From contig CAZBYL010000036.1 of the NCBI GenBank assembly GCA_964496275.1, positions 1 through 26,080 on the forward strand: 26,080 bases of DNA. Reading direction: 5' to 3'. A program made the position numbers and the translations under genes. The notes beneath the pieces were generated by a model. That model searched no databases, was not told where the DNA came from, and saw nothing but the letters and a program-made list of their open reading frames with translations. Shown piece by piece: positions 14,598 to 22,412 of this stretch. Source of the DNA: CAZBYL01 sp964496275. GTDB lineage: Bacteria; Synergistota; Synergistia; Synergistales; Synergistaceae. Positions within the stretch are counted from its first letter, which is position 1; each line of letters opens with the position of its first letter.

Positions 14598-15782
14598 TTG
14601 GAAAAATTAGGCTGTATTCGCACAATATTGCTGCTTAGCGACGGCTGCGGCTCCCATCTCAAACAGAGCATGGGAGTCGCGCTGTGGCTTGCCGAGTATA
14701 CAGGGGCATCCCTCTTAAAGATGGAGGTTCCCATTCTCGACGGCGCGGCAAAAAAAAGGTCAGATATTGCGGCGGGAAAACTTGTCTGCGGCAACAGGCG
14801 AGATGCGCGCGACTGGCTGTCGGCTTTTGACGGAGACTCGCTTATGAGGCGTGTCGGCAACAGCTTTGCCGAAAGATACATCAGGGAAGGCGCGCAGGAC
14901 CTGCTCATAATCTCTGCCGGTGAGGCCGCGGCCCCCTACAATCTTGCGCTTGGCTATATATGGCGCTGCCGCTGTGCCGCCGTTACGGAACCTGGCTGTG
15001 TCACTACGGATCCGTTTGACTTTGCGATAATGGCAGAGCACGAATTTCCGAAAAGAAAACCTAATATATTGGTGACTTTGGGTTCGGTCAACGCGGTGAA
15101 AAAAGAGAATATAGCGGACGAAGCAAAAAAATTTTTGGCGTCCAACCCTCCATTAGAGACGGGAACGCCGATATGGACGCTGGTTGTCGGCGGAGATGAT
15201 GCAAACTACGTTATGACTCAAAACTGGGTAAAGAAAAACATCGGAACTCTGCTCCACGCCGCGGCTTCGGCAGATGCGTCCGTTTACATATACGTTTCCG
15301 ATAAAATTTCGCCGTCCGCGCAAAAAACATTAAATCTGCTTGTATCGCACTCGGAGAATGTTTGCTGTATGGTGTGCGAGAGCGAAGGCGGTGCGCATTG
15401 CTTCCATGCGATGCTCGGAATCCCCGACACTGTATTCTTGAGCGATGATATCCCCGACAAAATAACGGAAGCTATCACGGCGGGACACAAGGCCGTAATA
15501 ATGAGAACAGAGCAGCGCGGCGGAATAAAAAAAGTGCTCCAATCAGCAACCGAGTCCCTCATAAAAGCCGGAGCGGCTTCCTCATCTTTCCTCTGGGGAA
15601 AACCTAAGTATGATATGCTCTTCAACCATTTTCTGAGGCACGAGCTTGCGGTTGAATTCAGAACGTGGCTCAAAATGAGACATGATGAAGATGACGTTAC
15701 CTCTTTTGAAAAACTTTCCGCAGGAGAGGATTTTAACGAAGCGAAACGTGCCGCGGAATGGATAATTTCCAACTGGAACTAA
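14598..15782 (+). CDS. ELM1/COG3660-type putative glycosyltransferase
   Basis: This 394-residue protein resembles the mitochondrial-fission ELM1-like family (DUF1022, COG3660), a GT-B-like group seen in many Gram-negative genomes. The N-terminus has LSDGCGSHLKQSMGVAL, matching the family's SDGxxGHxxQ pattern. Then come IISAGEAAAPYNLALGY, FDFAIMAEHEFP, NILVTLGSVNAV and TLVVGGDDANYVM, which follow the family's order (AxGRRTA, PEHD, TLGA, GG). Its place at the end of the Kdo operon suggests it adds a sugar to the Kdo-lipid A or otherwise acts on it; that is inference. The TTG start at 14598 lies two bases after the kdsB stop, with weak GGAAACG upstream. The call is by motif only. Confidence 0.68.
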   Translation: MEKLGCIRTILLLSDGCGSHLKQSMGVALWLAEYTGASLLKMEVPILDGAAKKRSDIAAGKLVCGNRRDARDWLSAFDGDSLMRRVGNSFAERYIREGAQDLLIISAGEAAAPYNLALGYIWRCRCAAVTEPGCVTTDPFDFAIMAEHEFPKRKPNILVTLGSVNAVKKENIADEAKKFLASNPPLETGTPIWTLVVGGDDANYVMTQNWVKKNIGTLLHAAASADASVYIYVSDKISPSAQKTLNLLVSHSENVCCMVCESEGGAHCFHAMLGIPDTVFLSDDIPDKITEAITAGHKAVIMRTEQRGGIKKVLQSATESLIKAGAASSSFLWGKPKYDMLFNHFLRHELAVEFRTWLKMRHDEDDVTSFEKLSAGEDFNEAKRAAEWIISNWN

Positions 15783-15813
15783 AAAAATCGGTCACATACA
15801 GTATTTTCCCATA

Positions 15814-15842
15814 TTGGTCTTGCAGGGCAAGTCTGTTATCAT
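15814..15842 (+). promoter_or_regulatory. Promoter candidate for the rhodanese-like gene
   Basis: TATCAT (15837-15842) is preceded by TGT, giving an extended -10. TTGGTC (15814-15819) lies 17 bases upstream as a partial -35. It sits in the 134-base gap after the Kdo operon and 75 bases before the ATG at 15917. Read-through from the operon is also possible, as I see no terminator after 15782. Confidence 0.42.
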
Positions 15843-15880
15843 AGAAAAATATTGGGGTTTTAGGACACAAGCGGACAGAT

Positions 15881-15895
15881 ACCGCACAATGCGGT
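15881..15895 (+). other. Short hairpin in the 5' leader of the rhodanese-like gene
   Basis: ACCGCA (15881-15886) and TGCGGT (15890-15895) form a 6-bp perfect inverted repeat around a 3-base loop. It lies 8 bases upstream of the AAAGGA ribosome site. No T-run follows, so it is not a terminator. It may stabilise the transcript or be an operator half-site pair; its role is unknown. Confidence 0.35.
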
Positions 15896-15916
15896 GGATT
15901 TGAAAGGAATGATTTG

Positions 15917-17104
15917 ATGAAGAAAAAGCTGACAGCAATATGCGCCATGTTTGTATTTTTCGCGGTTTCTTCTGCGGCTCTTGCCGCCGAGACTCCGAAA
16001 AACGAGGCTGCGGAAGAGATAGCTCGTATCACATCGGGAAGCGTGAAACAGGACGATTCCGCTTCTGTATCGGCAGATAAGAAAGTTATCGAGAAAAAAA
16101 GCGCGGAAAAAACCACTTCTCCGGTTAAGACAACACAACCTACTCCAGTCAAACCTGCCTCAAAGGACATAACCCCCGTATCTCCTGACTTGAAAACCCC
16201 CGTATCAGGTGATCTCTCAGATATCCCCGCGATTGCGGGGCGTCCCAAGAAACCGACCCCGATGAATGCCGGTAAGGCTGAGTCAAGAGAGTCCATGCTT
16301 GTAACTCCCAAATGGCTTATGAATAACAAAGGCAATGTCATACTCGTGGATGCGCGCCCCGAAAGTCTTTATGCGGGCGGACACATAGCCGGAGCCGTTA
16401 ATGCCTCTTGGACATACTTTGCCAACATGTCGGCTCCCACCGGCTCGATGAAGTACGGTACGATATTCAACGCCGCCACGATGTCAAAGAGAATAGGAGC
16501 TCTCGGCATCAACGGTAAAAAAACCGTCATCATTTACGACGATGCGGGCGGTTGGGGACAGAGCGGCTGGACACTGTGGATTCTTCGCATGAGCGGCGTA
16601 AAAAATGCAAAAATAATGGAAGGCGGACTCACAGCATGGAAAGCGGAAGGCGGCAAAGTCACGAAGTCGGCAAGCCGCAACAAGGCAGTAGCCTTCAAAA
16701 TAAAAGAGTATGAGCCGAACTACGTTGTCAATACCGAATGGATAGACAACAACCTCGGAAAACAGAATCTCGTTATTTTGGATGTTCGCACTCCCGCCGA
16801 ATACAACGGTAAAATCAGACCTTTCCAGGAAAAACGCGCCGGGCACCTTCCCGGTGCAGTCAATATAGAAATGCAGAAATTTGTAAATGATGAATATGGT
16901 ATATTGAGCGACGATGATGTGACGGCAATGCTCGCCAAAGAAGGCGTAACGCCCGAATCTGAAATAGTCGTATACGACACAGCCGGTGTTCGTGCGGCAT
17001 TTGTAACGATGGTTCTGCGTCATGCGGGATTCCACAAGTCACAGTGCTATGACGAAGGTTTCCAGGCATGGGCAGGAAAATCGGATCTGCCGCTCGAAAA
17101 ATAG
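15917..17104 (+). CDS. Exported double-rhodanese protein lacking the catalytic cysteine
   Basis: The N-terminus is a clear signal peptide: basic MKKK, a hydrophobic core, then ALAA before about residue 25, cut by signal peptidase I. A linker rich in Pro, Thr, Ser and Lys (about 25-115) follows, then two rhodanese domains (about 120-245 and 260-395) as in SseA-type sulfurtransferases. Both show the fold markers: VDARP, GHIAGAVNA and EGGLTAWKAEGG in the first; LDVRTPAEY and GHLPGAVNIE in the second. The active-site loop of the second domain reads YDTAGVRA, with D354 where the thiol-bearing Cys is expected. The first loop also has Asp (D208). It is therefore probably not a thiosulfate sulfurtransferase; a binding or other role is likely. 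The ATG at 15917 follows AAAGGA; a TTG one codon earlier is less likely. Confidence 0.82.
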   Translation: MKKKLTAICAMFVFFAVSSAALAAETPKNEAAEEIARITSGSVKQDDSASVSADKKVIEKKSAEKTTSPVKTTQPTPVKPASKDITPVSPDLKTPVSGDLSDIPAIAGRPKKPTPMNAGKAESRESMLVTPKWLMNNKGNVILVDARPESLYAGGHIAGAVNASWTYFANMSAPTGSMKYGTIFNAATMSKRIGALGINGKKTVIIYDDAGGWGQSGWTLWILRMSGVKNAKIMEGGLTAWKAEGGKVTKSASRNKAVAFKIKEYEPNYVVNTEWIDNNLGKQNLVILDVRTPAEYNGKIRPFQEKRAGHLPGAVNIEMQKFVNDEYGILSDDDVTAMLAKEGVTPESEIVVYDTAGVRAAFVTMVLRHAGFHKSQCYDEGFQAWAGKSDLPLEK

Positions 17105-17145
17105 AACTCCCGATTCTCTGATTTAAAAACCGCAATATATCAAAA

Positions 17146-17186
17146 AAGAGGGCGAAACGGCGCAAGATACGCTGTTTCGCCCTCTT
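17146..17186. terminator. Strong bidirectional intrinsic terminator
   Basis: A 13-bp perfect stem, 17146-17158 with 17174-17186, extends inward by one G-U and three more pairs to a 7-base loop. On the minus strand the stem is followed by a run of Ts (A-run at 17142-17147), serving the paaK-like gene that ends at 17199. On the plus strand it is followed by TTAATATATAA, serving the rhodanese-like gene. The two genes converge here. Confidence 0.9.
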
Positions 17187-17198
17187 AATATATAAAAA

Positions 17199-18428
17199 TT
17201 ACTCTCTGTTGTCGATAACTCTCTTAGTCTTTTTCTCGCTTCTCGGAAGCTCGCCTATCTCCATAATCTGAGGAATCACCTTAATGCCTATGCCGCTCTT
17301 GCACTCATTTATGAGCTCTTCGGCGAGCTGTTCATGATTTGTACCGGCTTCCGCCTCAGCCTGAACAATCATTCTGTCTCTCAGCTCTTCATTTTCAAGG
17401 ATAATCCTGTACTCGCTCGAGAATCCGTCTATCTTTGAAAGAATGGCCTCAACCTGAGCGGGGTATATATTCGTCCCTTTGACCTTAATCATGTCGTCGC
17501 TTCTCCCCACAATACGGTCAAGTCTGGGGAATGGTGAGCCGCAGGGGCAAAATCCCGGTATTATTCTTGTGATGTCATGAGTGCGGTAACGGATAAGCGG
17601 AGCCCCCTCCTTGCGGAAGGTTGTGATGACCAGTTCGCCCTGCTCTCCGTCAGGCAGCACCTTGCCGGTTGCGGGGTCTATTATCTCGCAGTATATGTAA
17701 TCGCTGTAATAGTGCATACCCGAATGTTCGCTGCAGTCTATCGCTATACCCGGGCCGTATATCTCGGTCAGGCCGTATATATCGAAAAACTCTATGTGCA
17801 GGGACTCGTATATTCTGCTCCTTATCTTATCTCCCCAGCGCTCGGAACCGAAAATCCCCTTTTTGAGGTGAATTTTGCCGCGCAGCCCCCTTGCGTCAAC
17901 TTCTTCGGCAAGAACCAACCCATACGAAGAAGTCCCTATCAGCACGGATGACTGCAGGTTGCACATTATCTGTATCTGGCGCTCCGTATTGCCCGGTCCC
18001 GTGGGAATTACCATTGCGCCGAGACGTTCCGCTCCCGCCTGAAATCCGAATCCCGCAGTCCACAGACCGAACCCCGGCGTTATCTGAACTCTGTCTTTTT
18101 TTGAAACTCCCGCGAACTGATAGCAGCGTTCCATCATAATTGCCCAGTCCTCTACGTCTTGAGCGGTATAAGGCATCATCACAGGCATACCGGTTGTTCC
18201 CGACGAAGAGTGTATTCTTATTACATCGTCCGTCGATACAGCGAACATTCCCATAGGATAGGCGTTTCTCAGGTCGTCCTTGTCCGTGAAGGGAAGTGTT
18301 TCAAACTGCTCCTTTGTCATCATCGTGTCCACGTTTATCCCTGCAAACTTTTCGATGTAGATGGGGCACGCCTTTGCTACTCGTCTCACCTGTGCAAAAC
18401 ACTGGCTCATTACTGATAATTCGTTCAT
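17199..18428 (-). CDS. Phenylacetate-CoA ligase-like (PaaK family) adenylate-forming enzyme
   Basis: This adenylate-forming enzyme of 409 residues resembles PaaK, which makes arylacetyl-CoA from the acid, ATP and CoA. Motifs are the P-loop-like SSSGTTGMPV near residue 75, FGLWTAGFGFQ, IYGLTEIYGPG (the YGxTE motif), GELVITTFRKEGAPLIRYRTHD, RIVGRSDDMIKVKGTNIYPAQVE, and the C-terminal lysine region SEKKTKRVID. PaaK is usually about 430-440 residues; here the N-terminal helix with its NVPFY-type segment is shortened. The ATG follows GAGGAGAG at about 18438-18445. It lies 24 bases after iorB, so it is the third gene of an ior operon. Such neighbours are common in archaea and anaerobes that ferment aromatic amino acids. 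The exact acid used is not readable. Confidence 0.88.
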   Translation of the reverse strand: MNELSVMSQCFAQVRRVAKACPIYIEKFAGINVDTMMTKEQFETLPFTDKDDLRNAYPMGMFAVSTDDVIRIHSSSGTTGMPVMMPYTAQDVEDWAIMMERCYQFAGVSKKDRVQITPGFGLWTAGFGFQAGAERLGAMVIPTGPGNTERQIQIMCNLQSSVLIGTSSYGLVLAEEVDARGLRGKIHLKKGIFGSERWGDKIRSRIYESLHIEFFDIYGLTEIYGPGIAIDCSEHSGMHYYSDYIYCEIIDPATGKVLPDGEQGELVITTFRKEGAPLIRYRTHDITRIIPGFCPCGSPFPRLDRIVGRSDDMIKVKGTNIYPAQVEAILSKIDGFSSEYRIILENEELRDRMIVQAEAEAGTNHEQLAEELINECKSGIGIKVIPQIMEIGELPRSEKKTKRVIDNRE

Positions 18429-18452
18429 CTCGTCTGGTCTCTCCTCTTATTT

Positions 18453-19043
18453 TTAACGGCTCTTTGCCATCTCTATTCCCAGCTCAAAAGCCTTCTCATT
18501 CATGGCTAAGAGCTTTGGTTTCACACAAACCTCCATAGCCCCGCGCAGCTCTTCTTCGGAGAATGGGAGTATGGAGGCTCCCGATGCCGCGCCGAGCAAA
18601 ACAATATTGAGTGTTCTTGAGTCGCCCGCTTCTGTCGCCGCGCTTGACGCGCTTACAAAAATTCCGTCGGGAAGGCGGTTTTTCAGAGCCTCAAGATATT
18701 CCGTTTCCATGTACTTGCCCTTTTTCAGGGCTACGTTTGTGGGGATAATCGTATCGGTATTTATGACGCTGCGCGCACCTGCGCAAAGTCTCGGAATCTG
18801 GCGCGCCGCTTCCGCAAGTTCAAATCCTATAAGTATATCCGCATGTCCGAGCGGTATTACAGGCGAAACGTCCTGCGCCCCTATACGGATATGGCTTGAT
18901 ACAGAACCGCCGCGCTGAGCCATGCCTATTGTTTCCGATGTGCGCACGAAAAGTCCCCGCGCCTCGGCTGCTGCGGAAATAATCTTTGAAGCGAGAAGAG
19001 TTCCCTGACCGCCCACTCCCGCTATTATTATGCTCTTAAACAT
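18453..19043 (-). CDS. iorB: Indolepyruvate:ferredoxin oxidoreductase, beta subunit
   Basis: IorB is the gamma-type subunit of the enzyme that decarboxylates aryl pyruvates to aryl-acetyl-CoA and reduces ferredoxin. The 196 residues begin with MFKSIIIAGVGGQGTLLASKI, the family hallmark. SETIGMAQRGGSVSSHIRIG, FELAEAARQIP and a C-terminal LGAASGA block follow. I chose the ATG at 19043 because AGAGGGGTGA (about 19059-19050) is correctly spaced for it. The GTG at 19052 overlaps that ribosome site. The start overlaps the iorA stop by 8 bases, so the subunits are translationally coupled. It is normal in length and motifs. Confidence 0.93.
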   Translation of the reverse strand: MFKSIIIAGVGGQGTLLASKIISAAAEARGLFVRTSETIGMAQRGGSVSSHIRIGAQDVSPVIPLGHADILIGFELAEAARQIPRLCAGARSVINTDTIIPTNVALKKGKYMETEYLEALKNRLPDGIFVSASSAATEAGDSRTLNIVLLGAASGASILPFSEEELRGAMEVCVKPKLLAMNEKAFELGIEMAKSR

Positions 19044-20832
19044 TGCGGTCACCCCTCTTTATCGCCCCCACGGGGCAGACATGGGTGCAGAGCCCGCAAT
19101 CCGTGCAGAGAGACTCGTTGATTACAACTTTGCCCGCGCTGTCTGGGGTCATTGCCGGACAGCCGAGCAGTTTTATGCACTTGAGACAGCCTATGCAGCT
19201 TTCGTTTACCCTGTGTACGGTGGAAGGCTTCTTTATATTGGCTATACAGGGAGCTTTCGTGATAACAGCGGAAGGGCCTTCATAAGCAATAGCTTTTTTA
19301 AATGCCTCCACGGAATCGTCGTAGTCGAATGGGTTCACGGTATATATCTCTTCTACTCCGCATGAGCGAAGCATTGTCTCTATATCAAGGGCTTTTGCCG
19401 GAGCGCCCATCGCCGTCATTCCCGTGCCGGGGTGCGGCTGATGCCCCGTCATTGCTGTCGTGTGGTTATCAAGCACCACAACCGTGATATCGGTATTCTG
19501 ATATACCGCGTTTATTACCCCCGGTATCCCTGTGTGGAAGAAGGTGGAATCCCCGACAAAGGAGATGCACTTTGTTCCCGGCTCCGCAAGCTTAATGCCT
19601 TGGGCTATCGTGATACCGGCTCCCATGCAGAGACACGTATCCACCATATTCAAAGGCGCGGCGTTGCCGAGAGTATAGCAGCCTATGTCGCCGCAGTAGA
19701 CGGGTTTTTCCAAATGTTTTGACGCGACTTTTACTTCGTAGAATGAAGCGCGGTGAGGGCAGCCCGCACACAGAACAGGGGGGCGCATCGGCATTTCGGG
19801 AAGAGCAGGCGCGTCCGATGCTTTTTCGGCGATTCTCATAAATTTAAAGATGGCTTTTTTAACTGTCTCATAACCGTATTCTCCGTTATACGGGAGATGC
19901 CCCGTCTTTTTGCCCATTATGGGTGTCTGTCCGGCTGAGACTATCAGCATCTGCTCTTCGATAACAGGGTCAAGTTCTTCTATCACCAGCACCGCGTCCA
20001 GATGGTGCATAAAGTCCCTTGCCAGCTTTTCGGGCATGGGGTAGGGAGTTCCTATTTTCATAATTGACAGGTCAAGCCCGTACTCCTTTATCACCTCTTT
20101 GGCGTAAAGGTAGGATATCCCGGACACAGCCACACCTTTGCGCCCTCCGGGGATAATATAGTTGAACTCCTTCATGGAACTGAATTTATCGGACAAAACA
20201 TTCTGCTTTACTTCAATCTCTCCGTGCCTTCTGTAAGAGAGAGCGGGGAATATGCACCATTCAGGCCTTTTCTCAAAGCCCGCTGCGGGTTTTGCCTGAG
20301 GGAAATCCCCTATTTCGACGCTCGCGCTCGCATGGCATACTCTGGTCGTGGGGCGCAGTATTACAGGGAGGCGGAACTCTTCCGACAGGTCAAAAGCGGC
20401 CTGAACCATCTCAAAGGCCTCCTCCGGCGAAGAAGGGTCGAACACGGGAAGGTTGGCGTGCTTTGCGAAACTGCGAGTGTCCTGTTCTGTCTGTGAGGAC
20501 CAAGGCCCCGGGTCGTCGGCAACCGTGACCACCATGCCGCCCTCAACCCCGATATATGCCAAGCTCATAAGAGGGTCTGTTGCGACATTCAGCCCAACCT
20601 GTTTCATCGTCGTCATAGAGCGGGCTCCTGTATAAGCGGCTCCTGCTGCAACCTCGAGAGCCGTCTTTTCATTCGTTGACCACTGCACATTGACATTTGG
20701 ATTTTTCTCGGCAATAAGCGTTTCTATTATCTCTGTCGAAGGTGTGCCGGGGTAGCCCGCGACCACGCGCACACCGGCTTTTACTGCTCCCAGTGCGATT
20801 GCCTCGTTTCCCATACAAACTCTCTTTGTCAT
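19036..20832 (-). CDS. iorA: Indolepyruvate:ferredoxin oxidoreductase, alpha subunit
   Basis: IorA is the catalytic subunit, oxygen-sensitive and cytosolic, in fermentation of Trp, Phe and Tyr. The 598 residues start with GNEAIALGAVKAGVRVVAGYPGTPSTE, the pyrimidine-binding fold. SLAYIGVEGGMVV and DDPGPWSSQTEQDTR follow. A thiamine diphosphate site sits at VGDSTFFHTGIPGVINAVY...VVLDNHTTAMTGHQPHPG. The C-terminus carries two [4Fe-4S] ferredoxin motifs: C546, C549, C552, C558 and C576, C579, C582, C586. All cluster ligands are present. The ATG follows GGGAGGG at about 20840-20846. Upstream lies a terminator-like hairpin and, beyond it, a near-consensus promoter, which points to control by premature termination. 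Confidence 0.95.
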   Translation of the reverse strand: MTKRVCMGNEAIALGAVKAGVRVVAGYPGTPSTEIIETLIAEKNPNVNVQWSTNEKTALEVAAGAAYTGARSMTTMKQVGLNVATDPLMSLAYIGVEGGMVVTVADDPGPWSSQTEQDTRSFAKHANLPVFDPSSPEEAFEMVQAAFDLSEEFRLPVILRPTTRVCHASASVEIGDFPQAKPAAGFEKRPEWCIFPALSYRRHGEIEVKQNVLSDKFSSMKEFNYIIPGGRKGVAVSGISYLYAKEVIKEYGLDLSIMKIGTPYPMPEKLARDFMHHLDAVLVIEELDPVIEEQMLIVSAGQTPIMGKKTGHLPYNGEYGYETVKKAIFKFMRIAEKASDAPALPEMPMRPPVLCAGCPHRASFYEVKVASKHLEKPVYCGDIGCYTLGNAAPLNMVDTCLCMGAGITIAQGIKLAEPGTKCISFVGDSTFFHTGIPGVINAVYQNTDITVVVLDNHTTAMTGHQPHPGTGMTAMGAPAKALDIETMLRSCGVEEIYTVNPFDYDDSVEAFKKAIAYEGPSAVITKAPCIANIKKPSTVHRVNESCIGCLKCIKLLGCPAMTPDSAGKVVINESLCTDCGLCTHVCPVGAIKRGDRNV

Positions 20833-20845
20833 TTGTTACCCTCCC

Positions 20846-20884
20846 GCAAAAAATAAAAAGACCCTGCCGCAAACAAGGGCAGGG
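20846..20884 (-). terminator. Intrinsic terminator in the iorA leader (possible attenuator)
   Basis: On the minus strand CCCTGCC (20884-20878) pairs with GGCAGGG (20868-20862) around a 9-base loop. TCTTTTTATTTTTTG follows immediately, so it is a good Rho-independent terminator. It lies 13-50 bases upstream of the iorA start and downstream of the promoter at 21012-20984. It could simply end the MATE operon that stops at 21009. If the promoter is real, it must also be passed to express iorA. Confidence 0.78.
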
Positions 20885-20983
20885 CTCTACAATATTCAGA
20901 GCTTTAGCCTCATCTTGTCTGTACTATTCTACAACCTAAACTCATCTCATGCACGAAAAGGGCTCTCCCTTCTCTTCCAGATG

Positions 20984-21012
20984 TTTATACCCACAATCGG
21001 CGCGGCTGTCAA
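20984..21012 (-). promoter_or_regulatory. Near-consensus sigma70 promoter for iorA-iorB-paaK
   Basis: On the minus strand a perfect -35 TTGACA (21012-21007), a 17-base spacer and a -10 TATAAA (20989-20984, five of six) form the best promoter in the window. The -35 box overlaps the stop codon of the MATE gene ending at 21009. Predicted transcription would start near 20977 and leave a leader of about 145 bases, which contains the terminator-like hairpin. Confidence 0.72.
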
Positions 21013-22412
21013 GATGCGGCGCCGGCAATGCCGAAGTCGTTCTTTATTTTTCTGATCAATATACAAGAGAAGAGCGCAGTTATCAAAGTGGCTCCCAAAA
21101 ATGCGATGGGCTGAAAACACCATATCATATTCAGCGATACGTACATGGATAGAAAATAGACGGCGGGGATGCGTATCACCATCGAACGGAATATCTGTGT
21201 GATAAGTCCGTACGAGGAATATCCAGTGGCGATAAAAAGAGCGTTGTATATCATCGTATATATAACCATGGGATAGCCGTAGATTGCCATTCTTATAGCC
21301 TGCACCGCTATATCCGCAATATCTTTTGCGGGGCGGAAAAGGGCGATAACAGGGTATGGGTACAGGCACACAAGAAATCCTACTGTTCCTGTGATTGCAA
21401 GGCTTATGATGAAGGCTGAGCGAATCCCCTTTTGCATACGCCCCCAATCCCTCTTGCCGTAGTTGAAAGCCAGAAACGGTACAAGAGCATCGTTTATCCC
21501 TATCAGAGTGTTAAAAGACAAATCTTCAACTCTGAGCCCTATCATCCATGCGGCTACGGCATGGGAACCGTAGGTGAGCCCCAATATTTTGTTCACGCTC
21601 CCCATCCCGAGAGCCACGCTGCCCGTGGAAAGTGTTATCGGCAGGCCTATCGCGGCGATCTTCCCCCAGAGAGGGAGCAGATTCAAAGAGAATTTCGGAA
21701 TCAGAGGCACCGGAATTTTACTGTCGCTTTTGAGCTTTTTAACCAAGTAGACGGTTCCGGCAAGTCTGCCCGCCATAGTCGCAGCTCCCGCACCGGTAAT
21801 ACCCCATCCGAAAACGAACATAAAAATGGGGTCGAGCACAAAGTTGATTCCGTTTGCTATTATAAAAAAGCAGAGCGGAACCATAGTATTGCCTTGGCAG
21901 CGGAAGACAGAGTTTGCCACGAAGGAGAAACTTATGAAAATAAACATAGGCGGTATCCATAAATTGTAGAGCCATGCCTGGCGCAGAATATCGGGGTCCG
22001 ATGCGCCCAGCATTTTAAAGAATATATTTGACGTGTACGGGAAGAGAAAGGGAATCCACAACAGACAGAGCAGATACGCAAGAGTCATTCCGGCGACGGA
22101 GGTTTTCTTTGCCGACTCAGTATCTCCCTCGCCGAGTCTCCTTCCTACAAGCGCGGTCATTCCGTTGCCTACGCCTTCGAGCACGGCAAATACACCTATC
22201 TGAACCGGAAAAGTATAAGATACGGCGACCATGCTGCTTTCGCCTATCCATGAAATAAAAACGGTATCCACCAAGTTAAAAAGTGTGTGGAAAAGAACCA
22301 TCGCTATAGAGGGGATTGCAAGCTTAACAAGCGTGCTCAGAACAGGGCCGTTTCCCAGATCCGCTTTGCCGCGCAGAATAGTCATGCGCCGTATTTTTTT
22401 CAGTAATTTCAT
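21009..22412 (-). CDS. MATE-family efflux transporter (second of pair)
   Basis: This polytopic inner-membrane protein of 467 residues has about twelve hydrophobic helices and belongs to the MATE (multidrug and toxic compound extrusion) family, a cation-coupled antiporter group. Family features include the early LVDTVFISWIGE segment, GVGNGMTALVGRRLGEGD in the first half, and VFRCQGNTMVPL. The second half repeats the pattern (LTYGSHAVAAWMIGLRVE, NDALVPFLAFNYGKRD). The substrate cannot be told. The ATG overlaps the stop of the preceding MATE gene as ATGA, so the two are made together. It has a slightly longer basic N-terminal tail than its partner. The iorA promoter begins inside its last codon. 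Confidence 0.85.
   Translation of the reverse strand: MKLLKKIRRMTILRGKADLGNGPVLSTLVKLAIPSIAMVLFHTLFNLVDTVFISWIGESSMVAVSYTFPVQIGVFAVLEGVGNGMTALVGRRLGEGDTESAKKTSVAGMTLAYLLCLLWIPFLFPYTSNIFFKMLGASDPDILRQAWLYNLWIPPMFIFISFSFVANSVFRCQGNTMVPLCFFIIANGINFVLDPIFMFVFGWGITGAGAATMAGRLAGTVYLVKKLKSDSKIPVPLIPKFSLNLLPLWGKIAAIGLPITLSTGSVALGMGSVNKILGLTYGSHAVAAWMIGLRVEDLSFNTLIGINDALVPFLAFNYGKRDWGRMQKGIRSAFIISLAITGTVGFLVCLYPYPVIALFRPAKDIADIAVQAIRMAIYGYPMVIYTMIYNALFIATGYSSYGLITQIFRSMVIRIPAVYFLSMYVSLNMIWCFQPIAFLGATLITALFSCILIRKIKNDFGIAGAAS

Noticed and set aside
20833..20976. Trp/Phe/Tyr leader peptide or T-box upstream of iorA
   Set aside because: Short frames in the leader (for example 11 codons starting near 20941) contain no aromatic run, and I see no T-box consensus (AGGGTGG...ACCGCG). 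The terminator is retained, but these two mechanisms are not supported.
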